Origin: Hypomesus transpacificus
Taxonomy: Eukaryota; Chordata; Actinopteri; Osmeriformes; Osmeridae
Length of the DNA stretch: 64,000 bases
Direction: 5' to 3'
Assembly (NCBI RefSeq): GCF_021917145.1
Contig: NW_025813780.1
Span: forward strand, 62,001-126,000
In this document: positions 12,143 to 25,600 of the stretch, in pieces
How positions within the stretch are numbered: position 1 is the stretch's first letter
Layout: every line of letters begins with the position of its first letter
Notes under the pieces: generated by a model
Told to the model about the DNA's origin: nothing
The model's input: only the letters and a program-made list of their open reading frames with translations
Database searches by the model: none
Program-made: the position numbers and the translations under genes

Positions 12143-13442
12143 GGGGAAGTTAAACACTTAAAATAAGAGAGATAATACAAATGAAAATATCTTGAATGCT
12201 TTGCCCGTTATTTTTCCGTACAGATATAGACTTCTGAGGAATGCTAGTATTAGCTGGTCCTTTAGATAATTTTGACATACCTCCGTACAATAGTCTTGAT
12301 GACTGTACCATTCAAAAATAATACAAGCTAACACTTCTACGGATGGATTCCTTGTACAGTTTTACCATATTATTAATTCCCCTGGACACAGATCAACAGA
12401 TAGGTCAGGCCTAACTTGGACTGAAGCAACCTTTCAACAGACTAACTGAAGTGTTTTGAACATACCTGCAAAAACACTGATTCTGATCACCTCCGTCTTG
12501 TTCAGTCATGTACTCCTGAATGGTGACAGGAAGCCTTTGTCCTGTAGACAGCGTGGGCTGTGTTTACACAGGGATATCTGATGTACAGTGCAGAAGTCAC
12601 TGATGTACAGAAGCCATGCAAATGTTGCTCACAGTAAATGCACCTTTGTACCATCAAAGGTATAAAGGTCTAATAGTGTAGGTGACAACATAACCACAGG
12701 AGAAATCAAATTGCTATTCTCAAACTGCAGGTTTCATGTAGATGTAAGGTAGTCAACTCAGAGTTCTTCGTGTTCAACCAGTAGAGAGCTCATCCTCAAA
12801 GGCCTGCTGTTAGGTGCAAATTTACACAATTAGGAGAAAACATCAATGGAAGTCTGAAAGTGAAGAATGACAACTAAGGTATCAAAAAAAGTCTAACTTT
12901 TTTCACAATTGGTGACATTCATGCTACGGAGAATATTTGCAGACAACATTTGCTCACTACTAGCTAAACAACCTCCCCCTAGACATTTCATCTATGATTC
13001 CATTTAATCAATAAATCAAGTAGGGATGCACCAAATCCAGATTTTTGGGGTTCGGCTGAATACCGAATCCACTGGTTAAGATTTGTCCGAATCCGAAAAC
13101 CAAATCCTACTCCCATCCTCAGTCCATTAACACAGTAAACACATTAATGAAGGAAACAACGTCCACAGCAGTGTATCTTTTTTTACTGTAAAATAACATA
13201 CACAACTATTGCATGACATTTTTTAATCTCCTAGCACACATTACTTCATATTCCAGATGCCCTTCAACTTAAGGTGTAATGCAAAACCTTTCAGTCCTAC
13301 TTCACATTTGTCATTATGCCATCACAGTGTTCTGCACTGGCTCTACACCCTTTCAAAGTCTACTTACAAGACGTGCAGAACATAAATTGCCTCTAGGGGG
13401 TGCTACAAACACCAGATCCAAAACAAATAGTTTGACAGTCAC
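12143..13442. other. Intergenic A/B region
   Basis: No gene is visible. There is no TATA box at the position where loci B-F have one, which fits locus A being inactive or differently controlled. The right part (about 13150-13440) is homologous to the 3' flanks of loci C-F. A hAT-like fragment is listed separately. Confidence 0.5.
13022..13125. mobile_element. Truncated hAT-like element end
   Basis: Begins TAGGGATGCACCAAATCC, followed by a 'TTCGGCTGAATACCGAATCC' segment. This is the style of terminal sequence seen in many fish hAT elements. Only one end is visible, with no matching inverted terminus nearby, so it is a fragment. The assignment is from memory of the terminal motif. Confidence 0.4.
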
Positions 13443-16400
13443 TCATATTGTTATACTATTCTCAATATTTGTAGGGTTCAAGTAGAAGTAAGGCAGTTTA
13501 AGCTTTGAGTTCCTTGTATTGATGAACTCGCTCAGGAAGGACAACTCGGTCTGCAGTTGCTTCTTCATATTCTTGGGAGTAGCCTCATCAAAGTATTCTT
13601 CTGGGTATGTTCCAAGGGGAACCTGAAGAAGGAGAAAAAATTGTAATCTTGATGAGAATTATGGAATAGACAGAGATACATTTTGAATTCACTCAATTAA
13701 ACACTGCACCTGTCTAAATCTATAGGCATACTCACAAAGTCATCAAATTTCTTGCTAAGCAACCACTCTGTGGCCATGTTGTTGACTGAGGTGCCAACAT
13801 TTGGTAGGGTCTTCAAGATGGAGTCCATACCAGACCTCCCTTTCGTAGTCGGAGGAGGGTTGTTCAGAAACAAGGGGTTGTTGGCAATCCAACTGGAGTA
13901 GTCAAACTACTAGGCATAAAATAAAGAAAATGAAAAGAACAATGGAATGTATGTCATTTAGGTTATAGATAGGGAAATTCTATATAGATATTGAAGAGCT
14001 TGAGTATTTGAATGTCACCTGTCCCATGTTAAGAGCATTATGTTGAGCAGAGACAAGGAAGATGATCATTGTAATGAACTTGACCAGCTCGCCCACTGTA
14101 TGAAATGATTCAGGGATTCCTGGAAAGACCAGAGCAGTCACTGTCACTGAAACATGTCACGTTCAACAATTCCTTCAGAGACATTTGCAAACTTTTAGGC
14201 TGAGTACCTGACTTGCTGTTTCCAAGAAAACCATACATGAAGATCTCTTTAATCCAGTCTTGGAGCTCCGAGTCCCTGGACACTTCACTGTCAGAGGGGT
14301 AGTAGTACTCCACCATCCCCTTGACAAAGCTATAAAACAAAACACAACACAGAGAATAGACCTTCAGAGCTCGGGTTCAGTTTAAAGTTAATCCAAAAAC
14401 AGCTGAACAGCTTTGCGCTACCTGTTGATGATCTTCCACAGCTTCAGGCCGTCATCCCTGTAGTAGAAGTGGGGGATGAACTGCATTCCTCGTGCAGTAA
14501 TGTCCTCCGGCAGACAGAGGGAGCTGTAAGTTAAATCTGACAGTGACCTCTTCAAAAGTTCTTTCAGACCATGTCCGTCTATCAAACCCTGAAGAAACAA
14601 ACACATAAGTCAGAACACTAAACTCTTGTGGGTAACGCAATAATCTGGATCAACCCTGATCTAGTTCTATTGAACTCTCACTTTTCACACTGAGATATTA
14701 AGGGAAATGTAAACTTATGAATGGCAATGTACATTTGTCAGGGGTCCATCTGGACTGATTAGTTGTTTACGAGCAAGGACATTTATCTGCAGAGTGTAAC
14801 GAAAGTGGGGAGTCAGCATCTGGAATTCAAATAAGAACAGTGGAGAGAAGAAAAGTGAATACATTGTGTTACAAAAATTCCACCAAGACAATTGTTACCG
14901 CAGTACTATGCTTTGGTAAAAGCCTAGATTTTAAAATTCCATATCACCATTTACATGTTTTTAGCCATGAATCAATGTGTACAACTGGACCCAAGTGTCC
15001 ATAATGAAATGCACAATTTTACACAAAAGGTACCTTGTAAATGGGGTGTATCACAGGAAAGTTCCGAAAGGTTGCCATTGCAAAGACCTCTGCCAGCAGG
15101 TGGGTGTTCAGTAGATGGTGAGTAATCTGATAGTCATTGAAATCTGCACATCTCATATATAACTTGGCTAGCAGCCAGTCGTGCTCTGAGTCACTAGGCA
15201 GAAAGATGGGGCAATGCTCCAAAGGTACTTGTCCCAGCTGTGAGAAATGAAAATGGTCAAATAACAAAGAAGTGTATGTCTATTATACAGGCCAACATCT
15301 TTTGGGCATTAATGTACCTGGATGGCAATGGGCAGCAATTTGTCCTCTGGGTTCTTGTAGAAAAGACAGAATCCTGGAGTCAGAGGAAGAGGCTCACCAT
15401 TGACAACCCTGGTTGGCAAACCCTCTAGTTTCTTATAGTCACAAATGAATATGTTCCCTTCCTGTGTGCAAAACAACACATATCATCTTAACTGCACTGT
15501 TATGGAAGACAGGAAAAACTCAGTTTGCATATCTCAAATCCACATTAACAATTAAACTCAGTTTGCATTTCTCAAATCCACATTAACAATTTAAACTCAG
15601 ACCTTGATCGCTCTGGCTAGAGAGCTTCCAGACTCCAGGAAGGGCTGTACCATCTCGTCAGTGATAGGGAAGTTGGGGGGAAGTTTGGAGCAGCATTGGA
15701 TCACATTGGGGTTGGTTCCATTAAGATACTGGGACCCAAAGAATTCATCATCTTTCCAATGGTCATAGACGTACTCTAGAAGGAACATTTTAATTGTCAT
15801 TTAATATATAAAAGACATATTGGGTAAATTGCAAAGAGGATTACAACAGATAATATGAAAGCCCTCTTTGAGATATATTGTATTCCTGCAAAAGAAGCAT
15901 AAAAAGCACAAAAGAGCATTTGTTCAAGAAGATTTGTTCATCTACCTGCTATGGGTGTCCTCTTGCACCAGAAGACCTTCTTCATGTCCTCCAAGGTTTT
16001 CCAGTGCTCAGTGGAGGATGCAAGACCTTTAAGGTTGAGCTCAGCCAAACTGGAGTGGAAATTGGACAACAGGAAAACGGTAAGAGGTTAAAAAGGAAAA
16101 CGTTTAAAACTGAATTCCGAAAGGTTATTTTGTACTTGACTGTGTGTCTATTTAAAAAAATTAAAGCATTAAAATGACATTTTATTTCCAATAACAATGA
16201 ACACAATGTACAAGTATACTGTATGTGTGTGTGTGTGTGTCTGTGTACACACATATATTGCACTATATACAGTAAAGTACATTTTCCACACATGGAAAAT
16301 GTATCCAAACTTTTCACTGGTACTGTACACGCATACCAATACGTGTGTTGTGTATATTCCACAACATGTCTTACTCAGTACCTCAATCATTAACATACAA

Positions 16401-18200
16401 TGCACAGTACTTGTCAATTTGGGGTGATTCAACAGCAACTCACGCCATGGATTTAGTGTAGATGAATTCTGCACGTTTAGAGAAGGAAAATTGGACTTCA
16501 GAAGGGAGGGAAAAGGGGTCAGTGATGCTGATGATGTATGGCACTCCCTTTGCATATTCAGCCCACCTAAATATTGAAACAAGAGAATGCAAATACACAG
16601 CAAAACATTCAATGGGTAATTCATCACAATGAATTAGGAAACTCGTTACAGTTTTCTAAAGAAGTAAATTGACTTCTTTTTTACAGTTTATTTAGTTTCA
16701 AAGGTTTTCCTTTAGAGAGAATGTTGGGAGACTAACTAGTAGCTAGACAATGTAAAGTGGATACATTGCAGATGCAGCTAAATGTATATCAATAATAATG
16801 TGCATTGGCCTGAGCACAGAGCAAGTACAATGACACAATCACTCACTTGAACAGTTGCTTATGAAGCTCCACCTCCTGTTTCCTGTGCTTAACCAGTAAA
16901 GGAAGCTCATCCTCAAAAACCTTGGTGGCTGAGAGATAGTGAAAAGACTTACATCATTAAATAAAAGCAATGTTTATTTACAAGATTTCATGAATAAATG
17001 AAGGCTTATTTTGTTTAACAAATACAAATTCCAGATTTACCTTGCCCCCCCCTGAGCTCTACAACCTCCCCCCTAGAAATCCATCTGTAACAGGGGAACA
17101 GGATGACATCACCCTCCGGGGTCGTCACGACGATCTTGGAGCAGAACCACTCGTTTTCAGGCAAGTAAAGATACTGTTCTTTTTCCAGCTTGACCAGGAG
17201 GGGGCGCCCCAGAGACGAGGTGCTGGTGACAGTGTAGCTGCTTGTCTGACATACAAGATGGACAATTGTCATTGATTAATAACATTTAAATGAATACTAA
17301 TAATAATAATAAGTGAGCAGGAGGCCATGTGTCTGAGAGGCTGTTACTTTCATGTCCCAATGCAAACATCTCCTTCTGACGGACACTAGGATCAAGACCC
17401 CATACCAAGCTCTTCGGCTTGAAACAAATGCCTCGATGTATTGCATTTCAGTTTTGGCTTGTTCCGGTGATTTCATTTTATCATCTCAAGTCAAAAAATC
17501 CACAATTGTTATAAATAGAATATATCTTTGGCCAAATTGTGTTGATTTTGAAACAAAATGGGAAAGCTAGTACTCTTTGCACGTCTTGCTTATGTCAAAG
17601 ACATATACATGATGAAGCCTGAAGTTCAACATTGTGCAGAACTTAGTTTAATAGCCTTGGTCTATGGGTGGATGTTGCAGTTTTGGTAATTGTAATAAGG
17701 TTCCACTAGACTAGAGGAAATGCTTGCAATTACTACCAAACAGAATATGACTTCTACTTACAATAGCCTAGTGTCTACAGTATTTATAGCTTAGGTCTAC
17801 TTGGCAGAACACACAGTTTGGTTTCCTGTTGCAGACAGTATTTTCAAACACATTTTCAAGTTCATACAGCTTGAGAAACTGGCCCTCATTTATGAATCTA
17901 TCATAGTAACCAGCACATATTAATGTGCAGAAATGATCTTCTAACATGGTTCACATGTGATTCACAAAATATTCTTATAACATTCTTATATCCCATCATC
18001 CACTGAATAAAATAATATTTGGATTTTGAATGGTTCATAGATTTTTAATTTACCTGCCCAGTTTGGAAATCCAGACCATAGTTGTCCAGGTGTGTGCGGT
18101 TACTCTGCCCGTCTGTTCCAATCAGTGTGACATACATATAGTCAGATGTCTCAGACAGCAGCCACTCACCTGTGGTCACCTCTACTTTGTATTCGGCCAT
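13443..18200 (-). CDS. Lipoxygenase B, ALOX family
   Basis: Iron enzyme predicted to insert O2 into polyunsaturated fatty acids to give hydroperoxides; cytosolic, with no signal peptide seen. Exons 1-14: 18054-18200, 17041-17245, 16847-16928, 16444-16566, 15946-16049, 15603-15775, 15318-15461, 15034-15237, 14733-14819, 14422-14588, 14208-14329, 14019-14119, 13736-13906, 13443-13622; total 669 residues. PLAT/C2-like domain is about residues 1-117 ([12 protein letters not shown] start), the rest catalytic. Ligands seen: THHLLNTH (His367, His372), SAQHNALNMGQ (His546, Asn550), C-terminal Ile669. The stereo-control site is Ala410 (INVLARKRL). Exon sizes and phases fit the vertebrate 14-exon ALOX pattern and all junctions keep frame. 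B lacks the intron insertions of C-F and is several percent diverged from them, so it predates their duplications. The paralogue name (alox5-like, alox12-like or aloxe3-like) cannot be settled here. Confidence 0.9.
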
Positions 18201-18405
18201 GACAATTTGGCATGAAAATCACTAGAACAGATTAGAAAAAACCTTACTGTACAAGTTAATGGATTCCAGGGTATCAATTTCAGCCTGTGTCTTTAAACAG
18301 CCTGCATCCCAATACATGAAAAACAGAACCTACCATTAACTCCTGTTCAGATTAAGCTTGCTTTATCTTTTTCTCTTGACTAGAGATCAGGTTTGTTTTG
18401 GAAGC

Positions 18406-18413
18406 TTTATATA
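18406..18413 (-). promoter_or_regulatory. TATA box of lipoxygenase B
   Basis: TATATAAA on the minus strand, about 206 bp before the ATG, followed by AGCTTCC. The same box sits 203-206 bp before the ATG of loci C, D, E and F, so position and sequence are conserved across paralogues. Confidence 0.6.
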
Positions 18414-18734
18414 TTTGTACAACTCCTCCCCTTTAAGAATAACATTTCAGTTGTAAAACAGGTCTCATCCAGCAGGTTTTTAAGCAAATTACCCCTTATC
18501 CTAGCCTTTAATTGTTGTTTTAAATGAAGAATAAAGTTTGGAATTAAGTTTGACTTCATTACTGAATAATACTGAAAGTTAATGTGACTGAGTTTATAAG
18601 GTAAGTGACAGAGTGTCTGTATGGGGCCTTGTTAAAAAGGCAAGCAGCGGAAGGAAAGGGTTACTTAGAGTTAGTAGTTACTTTGCAAAGTTTACTCTTT
18701 TCTTAAACAGTCTGTCTGAGCCTTGTTTTATATC

Positions 18735-18890
18735 GTTTTGTCCGTTCCGTGCATCGACCTGATTATGATTTTGGATTACCTATATAGCCCTGTCTGCCTG
18801 TGTATCAACCTCTGCCTGTTCCTGGACTACCCTGTTCTACAATAAACCCTCTGCACTTGGATCCTGAGTCTGGTCTGCTTACACCTAGGA
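18735..18890 (+). mobile_element. LTR-like relic
   Basis: Contains a run of CTGCCTGT-type words, then AATAAACCCTCTGCACTTGG and a TCCTGAGTCTG ending, which is typical of the 3' part of fish LTR-retrotransposon LTRs. The 5' part and target duplication are not clear, so it is probably a truncated solo LTR. Confidence 0.35.
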
Positions 18891-21363
18891 TGGCCTGAAG
18901 TGTTCTGACTTCTCCTGGAGATCTCATCTTCTGCAGGCTCATTCTTTAATCTATACTACAATTCCAGGACTCTGTGTGTGTGTCTTTGTGTGTGCATGTT
19001 TTTGAGTGGTAATTTTGTAAACAATTTGCTGGAAAAGCGAGCACTGTGCAAAGTTGTAATTTGGCATGTGCAAAAGGACATGTGGTGCCACACGGTTAGA
19101 TGTTGTTTGGATGAGATCATTTCGTAAAGAAAAGACCTTTGCCAAAAGGTTACATACAGTATGTGTTGCCCAGGACCACCTGCAACCCCACACCCAGAAT
19201 ACACAGACCTGCCATAGCAACTAAACCCCCACACTCATAATTGTTTTTATCATATGCATGAATGACCAGAGGATTTGAAGGCTGAACAAGTAGTTTCTGG
19301 TTTTATAGAATTTCAACTGTGATCTGACATGTGGGCACAAAAGCAACTGAGAAAAACTGCATCGGCGTTACTTTAAGATTAATATGGATTCCATTGAAAT
19401 GGGAATCTTTTTTTTCATACTTGTGTACACATATCAAAAACATTCCTGTTAAAACTCCAGCCCTAGTTGTGACACAAATTATTTTGGTGATCAACCAGCT
19501 GATTATTAAAATATAAATGTTCAGACGGGTGGCTCTTTAAGAAGAGGGTTGGACTGTCCTGACCTAGAGGGAAGAAAAGTCTGACTAATAGACTTACTGA
19601 AGGATAATTTATTTCCATCTATTTCATGTCTCTGAATATCCAAATGTATCTGAAGGATTTGTCACATACTAAACGTCATATATTGCAATTGATGAGACCA
19701 GAAGGTTAACTGGAGAGTTAATAGGCACCAGAACTTACTAAACATGTTACACCAGATGCCTCCAACAGTTTCAGGTGGCAAAAGGTGGGAAACAGGAATG
19801 GTCTGTTTTCTAGTAGACCTGGGGCTTCTTGCATAGTATTCAGGGGGTGAAAATTAAGACTCACAGGTGTAACCCTAATCATAGATACTGAATGACTGTC
19901 CTTTTGTGTAGTTAAGCTTCACTTTTACAAATACACTGATCGTACATTCACAAGGTGTCCTACTGTAGGGATGTTTTGGCAGCCCGTTTGTCACTGGTCA
20001 CCCAGACACTCGTCTGGGACAGTTGTTGATTTGCATGAATGCTAAGTAGTCTATCAAATTGTGTTCTGTACCTATCAGGTGACAAAAAGAATGTGCAATA
20101 TGTCGAGTCAGTGGATACCCTGAAAATGGTAGGTTAGCAGTAGAAATATAAGAACAATTAATGTAATATCATGTTATTTGAAAATGGGTGTGCAATATGT
20201 AGCCTATACGGTTTATATTTCTTTAATGACCATTTCAATGACCCATCTCACTCTTTCTCTCACTCCCCCTCACCCCATGCTCAAGTCAACATTCTACCTC
20301 CAGGTGTAATTTAACTATCGACAGTTCTATAATGTTCAGTTCTTCTCTCTCACCCCAGGGCCGGGGATGTGTGCCAAAGGTCATGCTTTAATGAAGTCCT
20401 TTAGGTGCCTTCTGAGTCAATTGTCACCTGTTTACGCGGCATATTGCATTTCTTCCATAACCTATTTTGTGTTTAAGATTTTCTGGGGGCACTCCTTCTA
20501 GGGTGTCTTAAGATCATCCAAGGACATAACAAATGTCATGCTTCTATCCTTCGTATAATAACCTTTTGCACATCTCTCCCTACTATAAGGAACCCAATCA
20601 ATGATGTTATCATGTTTATATTGGTGATCAAGTCCATCTGTAGGAGTCATTTCTATGTTACTTTAATGCTTGCACTTGTTTCTGTTTTCCGAGAATTTGT
20701 GCCCTCTACAGGTCAAAAGGCCATTAAATGGGAGAGTGACCTGTTGGAGGTGCGGCTGACTGGGAGCACACAGCTTTTGACCTTGCTGATTATCTTGCAG
20801 GCTCAGTGGTCGAGGATAGGCCTCGATGCTGGTTTGTGCTCTAGGACTTTATTTATTTTCAAACCACAAGTTGTATCATCCAGTTATAATAATAGTAATA
20901 AACCAAATCACTTGGAACTGTACTTGGACCTCTTTGGATCTTTATTTCACACAACAAGCGTCAAAGAACCCCCAGTCAACGTCAACAACGTGACTATCAA
21001 AGGGACACTTGCAGGACAAATGGTCATTATACTATCCTTGGTTGGATAGACACATTTCCAGCTATTGAGCCTTTCCTATTTGTTTGATACTTGTGGACGG
21101 TTCCATGATACACAGATAACTTTCAGGATAGGTCCTCCATCACTTAGAAAATCCCTATATGAATGAGGAAAGGCCTGCTGATGGGTCAGACAGACAGCTC
21201 AGGTTCTTTCAGGGTCTCTCCAAACAAGGTCCTAATGTTTCCTTGAATGTCTGAGTCCAGCATCCAATCTATCTTTTCTTTATTTACAAAGCAAGGTGAA
21301 TACAGCATCAACAACTTTTCACAGTAAGGACAAACTACCACTACACCCACTGTAGCAAATTTA

Positions 21364-21740
21364 AATGTACATGTATTCATTTAGCAGACACTTTTATTAT
21401 CTAAAGCGACTTCCAACAGAGAGCTTTACAAAAAGTGCATAGGTCAATGATCATAAACAACGAGATAGCCACAAAAAAAATTGCGGGAAGCCAAAACATG
21501 ACCATACATTGTGATAAGCAAGTGCGAATGGGAAGAAACATGAGCAAGTAGTTAAACAAGTTACAAATTAAACAACATGAACCTTAAAAGTGCAGGAGTG
21601 TACCTGTAAGAAAGCAAGCAACAATAATATAATCTACAGTGAGTAAAAGTAGGTAACTCAGTTACAACTAACCAACAAGTTACAACTAACCAAAGAGTCC
21701 CTCAGTAAGTGACATTGTGTTCCTGGAGGAAATAAACTAA
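21364..21740. repeat. Dispersed repeat, copy 1
   Basis: About 375 bp, beginning CATTTAGCAGACACTTTTAT-like and running through GTGCATAGGTCAATGATCAT, a GAAGAAACATGAGCA segment and TCCTGGAGGAAATAAACTA. It aligns along its length with 60745-61115, beyond the short head shared with 11325. This indicates an interspersed repeat (SINE or non-autonomous LINE relative) of unknown name. Confidence 0.65.
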
Positions 21741-22035
21741 CATCGGATCCAACAAATCTTAAGTACTGTTGTACTCCCGGAACACAAAGCAACTCTCCTT
21801 TTAATATCCCCGTCTCTTGTAATACATTCAAAAACAACTATTACATGACATTTCAAACTTCAACTTCAGGTATAATGCAAAACTTTTCAGTCCTACTTCA
21901 CAATTGTCATTAAGCTATCACACTGTCAGGCTCTACACCCTTTCAAAGTCTACTTACAGACGTGCAGAACATAAATTGCCTTTAGGGGGTGTTACAAACC
22001 CCAGATCCAAAACAAAAATAATTTGACAAAATCAC

Positions 22036-22576
22036 TCATATTGTTATACTATTCTCAATATTTGTAGGGTTCAAGTAGATGTAGGGCAGTTTCAGCTTTG
22101 AGTTCCTTATATTGATGAACTCGCTCAGGAAGGACAACTCGGTCTGCAGTTGCTTCTTCATCTTCTTGGGAGAAGCCTCATCAAAGTATTCATCTGGGTA
22201 TGTTCCAAGGGGAACCTGGAGGACAAGAAATGGTGTCTTGATGAAAATTATGGAATGGACAGAGATAAGTTTGAATTCACTCAATTATTATCATTGCTCC
22301 TATAAAAAACTATAGGCATCCTCACAAAGTCATCAAATTTCTTGCTGAGCAACCACACTGAGGCCATGTTGTTGACTGAGGTGCCAACATTTGGTAGGGT
22401 CTTCAAGATGGAGTCCATGCCAGACCTCCCTTTCGTGGTCGGAGGAGGGTTGTTCAGAAACAAGGGGTTGTTGGCAATCCAACTGGAGTAGTCAAACTAC
22501 TAGGCATAAAATAAAGAAAATTAAAAGAACAATGGAATGCATGTAATTTAGGTTATGGATAGGGAAATATCATGTG

Positions 22577-22619
<43 letters not shown>

Positions 22620-25600
22620 CTTATTGACTATTTGAATGTCACCTGTCCCATGTTAACAGCATTGTGTTGAGCAGAGACAAGGAAGAGGATCATTGTAATA
22701 AACTTGACCAGCTCGCCCACTGTATGAAACGATTCAGGGATTCCTGGAAAGACCAGAGCAGTCACTGTCACTGAAACATGTCACGTTCAACAATTCCTTC
22801 AGAGACATTTGCAAACTTTTAGGCTGAGTACCTGACTTGCTGTTTCCAAGAAAACCATACATGAAGATCTCTTTAATCCAGTCTTGGAGCTCCGAGTCCC
22901 TGGACACTTCACTGTCAGAGGGGTAGTAGTACTCCACCATCCCCTTGACAAAGCTATAAAACAAAACACAACACAGAGAATAGACCTTCAGAGCTCGGGT
23001 TCAGTTTGAAGTTAATCCAAAAACAGCTGAACAGTTTTGCGCTACCTGTTGATGACCTTCCACAGCTTCAGGCCGTCATCCCTGTAGTAGTAGTGGGGGA
23101 TGAACTGCATTCCTCGTGCAGTAATGTCCTCCGGCAGACAGAGGGAGCTGTAAGTTAAATCTGACAGTGACCTCTTCAAAAGTTCTTTCAGACCATTTCC
23201 ATCTATCAAACCCTGAAGAAACAAACACACAAGTCACAACAATAAACTGTTGTGGCTAACACAATAATCTGGATCAACCCTGATCTAGTTCTGTTGAACT
23301 CTCACTTTTCACACTGAGATATTAAGGGAAATGTAAACTTATGAATGGCAATGTACATTTGTCAGGGGTCCATCTGGACTGATTAGTCGTTTACGAGCAA
23401 GGACATTTATCTGCAGAGTGTAACGAAAGTGGGGAGTCAGCATCTGGAATGCAAATAAGAACAGTGGAGAGAAGAAAAGTATATACATTGTGTTACAAAA
23501 ATTCCACAAAGACAATTGTTACCGAAGTACTATGCTTTGGTAAAAGCCTATATTTTAAAATTCCATATCACCATTTACATGTTTTTAGCCATGAATCAAT
23601 GTGTACAACTGGACCCAAGTGTCCATATTGAAATGCACTATTTTACACAAAATGTACCTTGTAAATGGGGTGTATCACAGGAAAGTTCCGAAAGGTTGCC
23701 ATTGCAAAGACCTCTGCCAGCAGGTGGGTGTTCAGTAGATGGTGAGTAATCTGATAGTCATTGAAATCTGCACATCTCATATATAACTTGGCTAACAGCC
23801 AGTCATGCTCTGAGTCACTAGGCAGAAAGATGGGGCAATGCTCCGAAGGTACTTGTCCCAGCTGTGAGAAATGAAAATGGTCAAATAACAAAGAGGTGTA
23901 TGTCTATAATACAGGCTAACATCTTTTTGGCATTAATGTACCTGGATGGCAATGGGCAGCAATTTGTCCTCTGGGTTCTTGTAGAAAAGACAGAATCCTG
24001 GAGTCAGAGGAAGAGGCTCACCATTGACAACCCTGGTTGGCAAACCCTCTAGTTTCTTATAGTCACAAATGAATATGTTCCCTTCCTGTGGTCAAAACAA
24101 AATGTATTATGTTAACTGCACTGTTTCCATTTAGTCATTTAGCAGACGCTCTTATCCAGAGCCATTTACAGTAAGTACAGGAAAATTTCCCCCGAGGCAA
24201 GTAGGGTGAAGTGCCTTGCCCAAGGACACAATGTCATTTTGACGCGCCCGGGAATCGAACTGGTCGCCAGGAATCGAACTGGCGACTTTCAGATTACTAG
24301 CCCAATTCCCTAACCGCTCAGCCACCTGACTCTCTGACTGTTATGAAAGAAAACTCAGTTTGCATATCTCAAATCCACATTAACAATTTAAACTCAGACC
24401 TTGGTCTCTCTGGCTAGAGAGCTTCCAGACTCCAGGAAGGGCTGTACCATCTCGTCAGTGACAGGAACGTTGGGGGGAAGTTTTGAGCAGCATTGGATCA
24501 CATTGGGGTTGGTTCCATTAAGATACTGGGACCCAAAGAATTCATCATCTTTCCAATGGTCATAGACGTACTCTAGAAGGAACATTTTAATTGTCATTTA
24601 ATATATAAAATACATATTGGGTAAATTACAAAGAGGATTACAACAGACAATATGAAAGCCCTCTTTGAGATATATTGTATTCCTGCAACAAAAAAAGGCA
24701 TAAAAGCACAGTTTTCAAAAGAGCAAAGTACTGCTGTGCTGAGAATTTATTGGTTGGTTGCATAGTATTGTTTGAGGGATTTGTTCATCTACCTGCTATG
24801 GGTGTCCTCTTGTACCAGAAGACCTCCTTCATGTCATCTAAGGTTTTCCAGTGCTCAGTGGAGGATGCAAGACCCTTAAGGTTGAGCTCAGCCAAACTGG
24901 AGAAGGAGGTTGGACAACAGGAACGTAAAAAATAAAAATTGATTAAAACTCAGTGAATTCTGAAAGGTTATTTTGTACTTGACTGGAAATGTCAAATTTT
25001 ATGTGAGGGGTAGGATGTCAGGGAGTCACCTGGTTCACGTGACCAAGCCTAATGAGTCACCTGATAGCTAATTTCAATTAAATGCAGGCCTTTTGTTTGC
25101 TATGAGAGCGAGACAAACGCATAAAGCGGGTAAGGGTCACAGGCGTTCTTTTAAAAACAGGTTATGCATAGCTTAATCAGCAGTAGCCCATCCTTACCGG
25201 TGTTTGTGTTTTATTTTGAATGTTATAAAGGTAAATGTGTGTGCCTGCACTGCTCTGTATTGATTATGCACTTAACGTCTTTATAGTGCACCGTGCTAAA
25301 ACTACTCAGTCTATGACCCTGCACAGACGTACAGGTATTTTAGTTACATGAAGCATTGAACAGATAGCCTGTAAATTCAGTATCTTCGATGGGCAAGTAA
25401 CTAATGGGTAGTTTGCTACTTTTCAGGAGTCAGTAGCCACTGTTTTTCCCTACCTTATATTTAGTACGAAATTAGATATTTGAACTATTCCCTGTACCCG
25501 TTCAACTAGTGTAAACCAGCAGCTCAGGGTTTGGGTTATGCTCTGCTACAATGTGTGCCTTTTGATGTACGTGTATGAAACCACCTCCAAGTTGTGTTTT

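Larger units (their letters stand above)
18201..22035. other. Intergenic B/C region
   Basis: No protein-coding gene can be supported. The first ~700 bp is the 5' flank of B. A GT-rich stretch near 18970 also appears upstream of C-F. An open frame of 145 codons at 20612-21049 (+) matches nothing I recognise. The right end (about 21200-22035) is the 3' flank shared by C-F. Confidence 0.5.

Noticed and set aside
16197-16427. 76-codon open frame over a GT/CA repeat
   Set aside because: It is a microsatellite translation (VCVCVCVC) in intron 4 of lipoxygenase B.
20612-21049. 145-codon open frame (+) in the B/C intergenic region
   Set aside because: No recognisable family, no homologous open frame in the other intergenic regions, and low-complexity stretches; chance is more likely.
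24250-24323. tRNA-Leu gene on the minus strand
   Set aside because: A- and B-box words are present but embedded in a SINE with a duplicated B box and the SINE tail; no clean cloverleaf.
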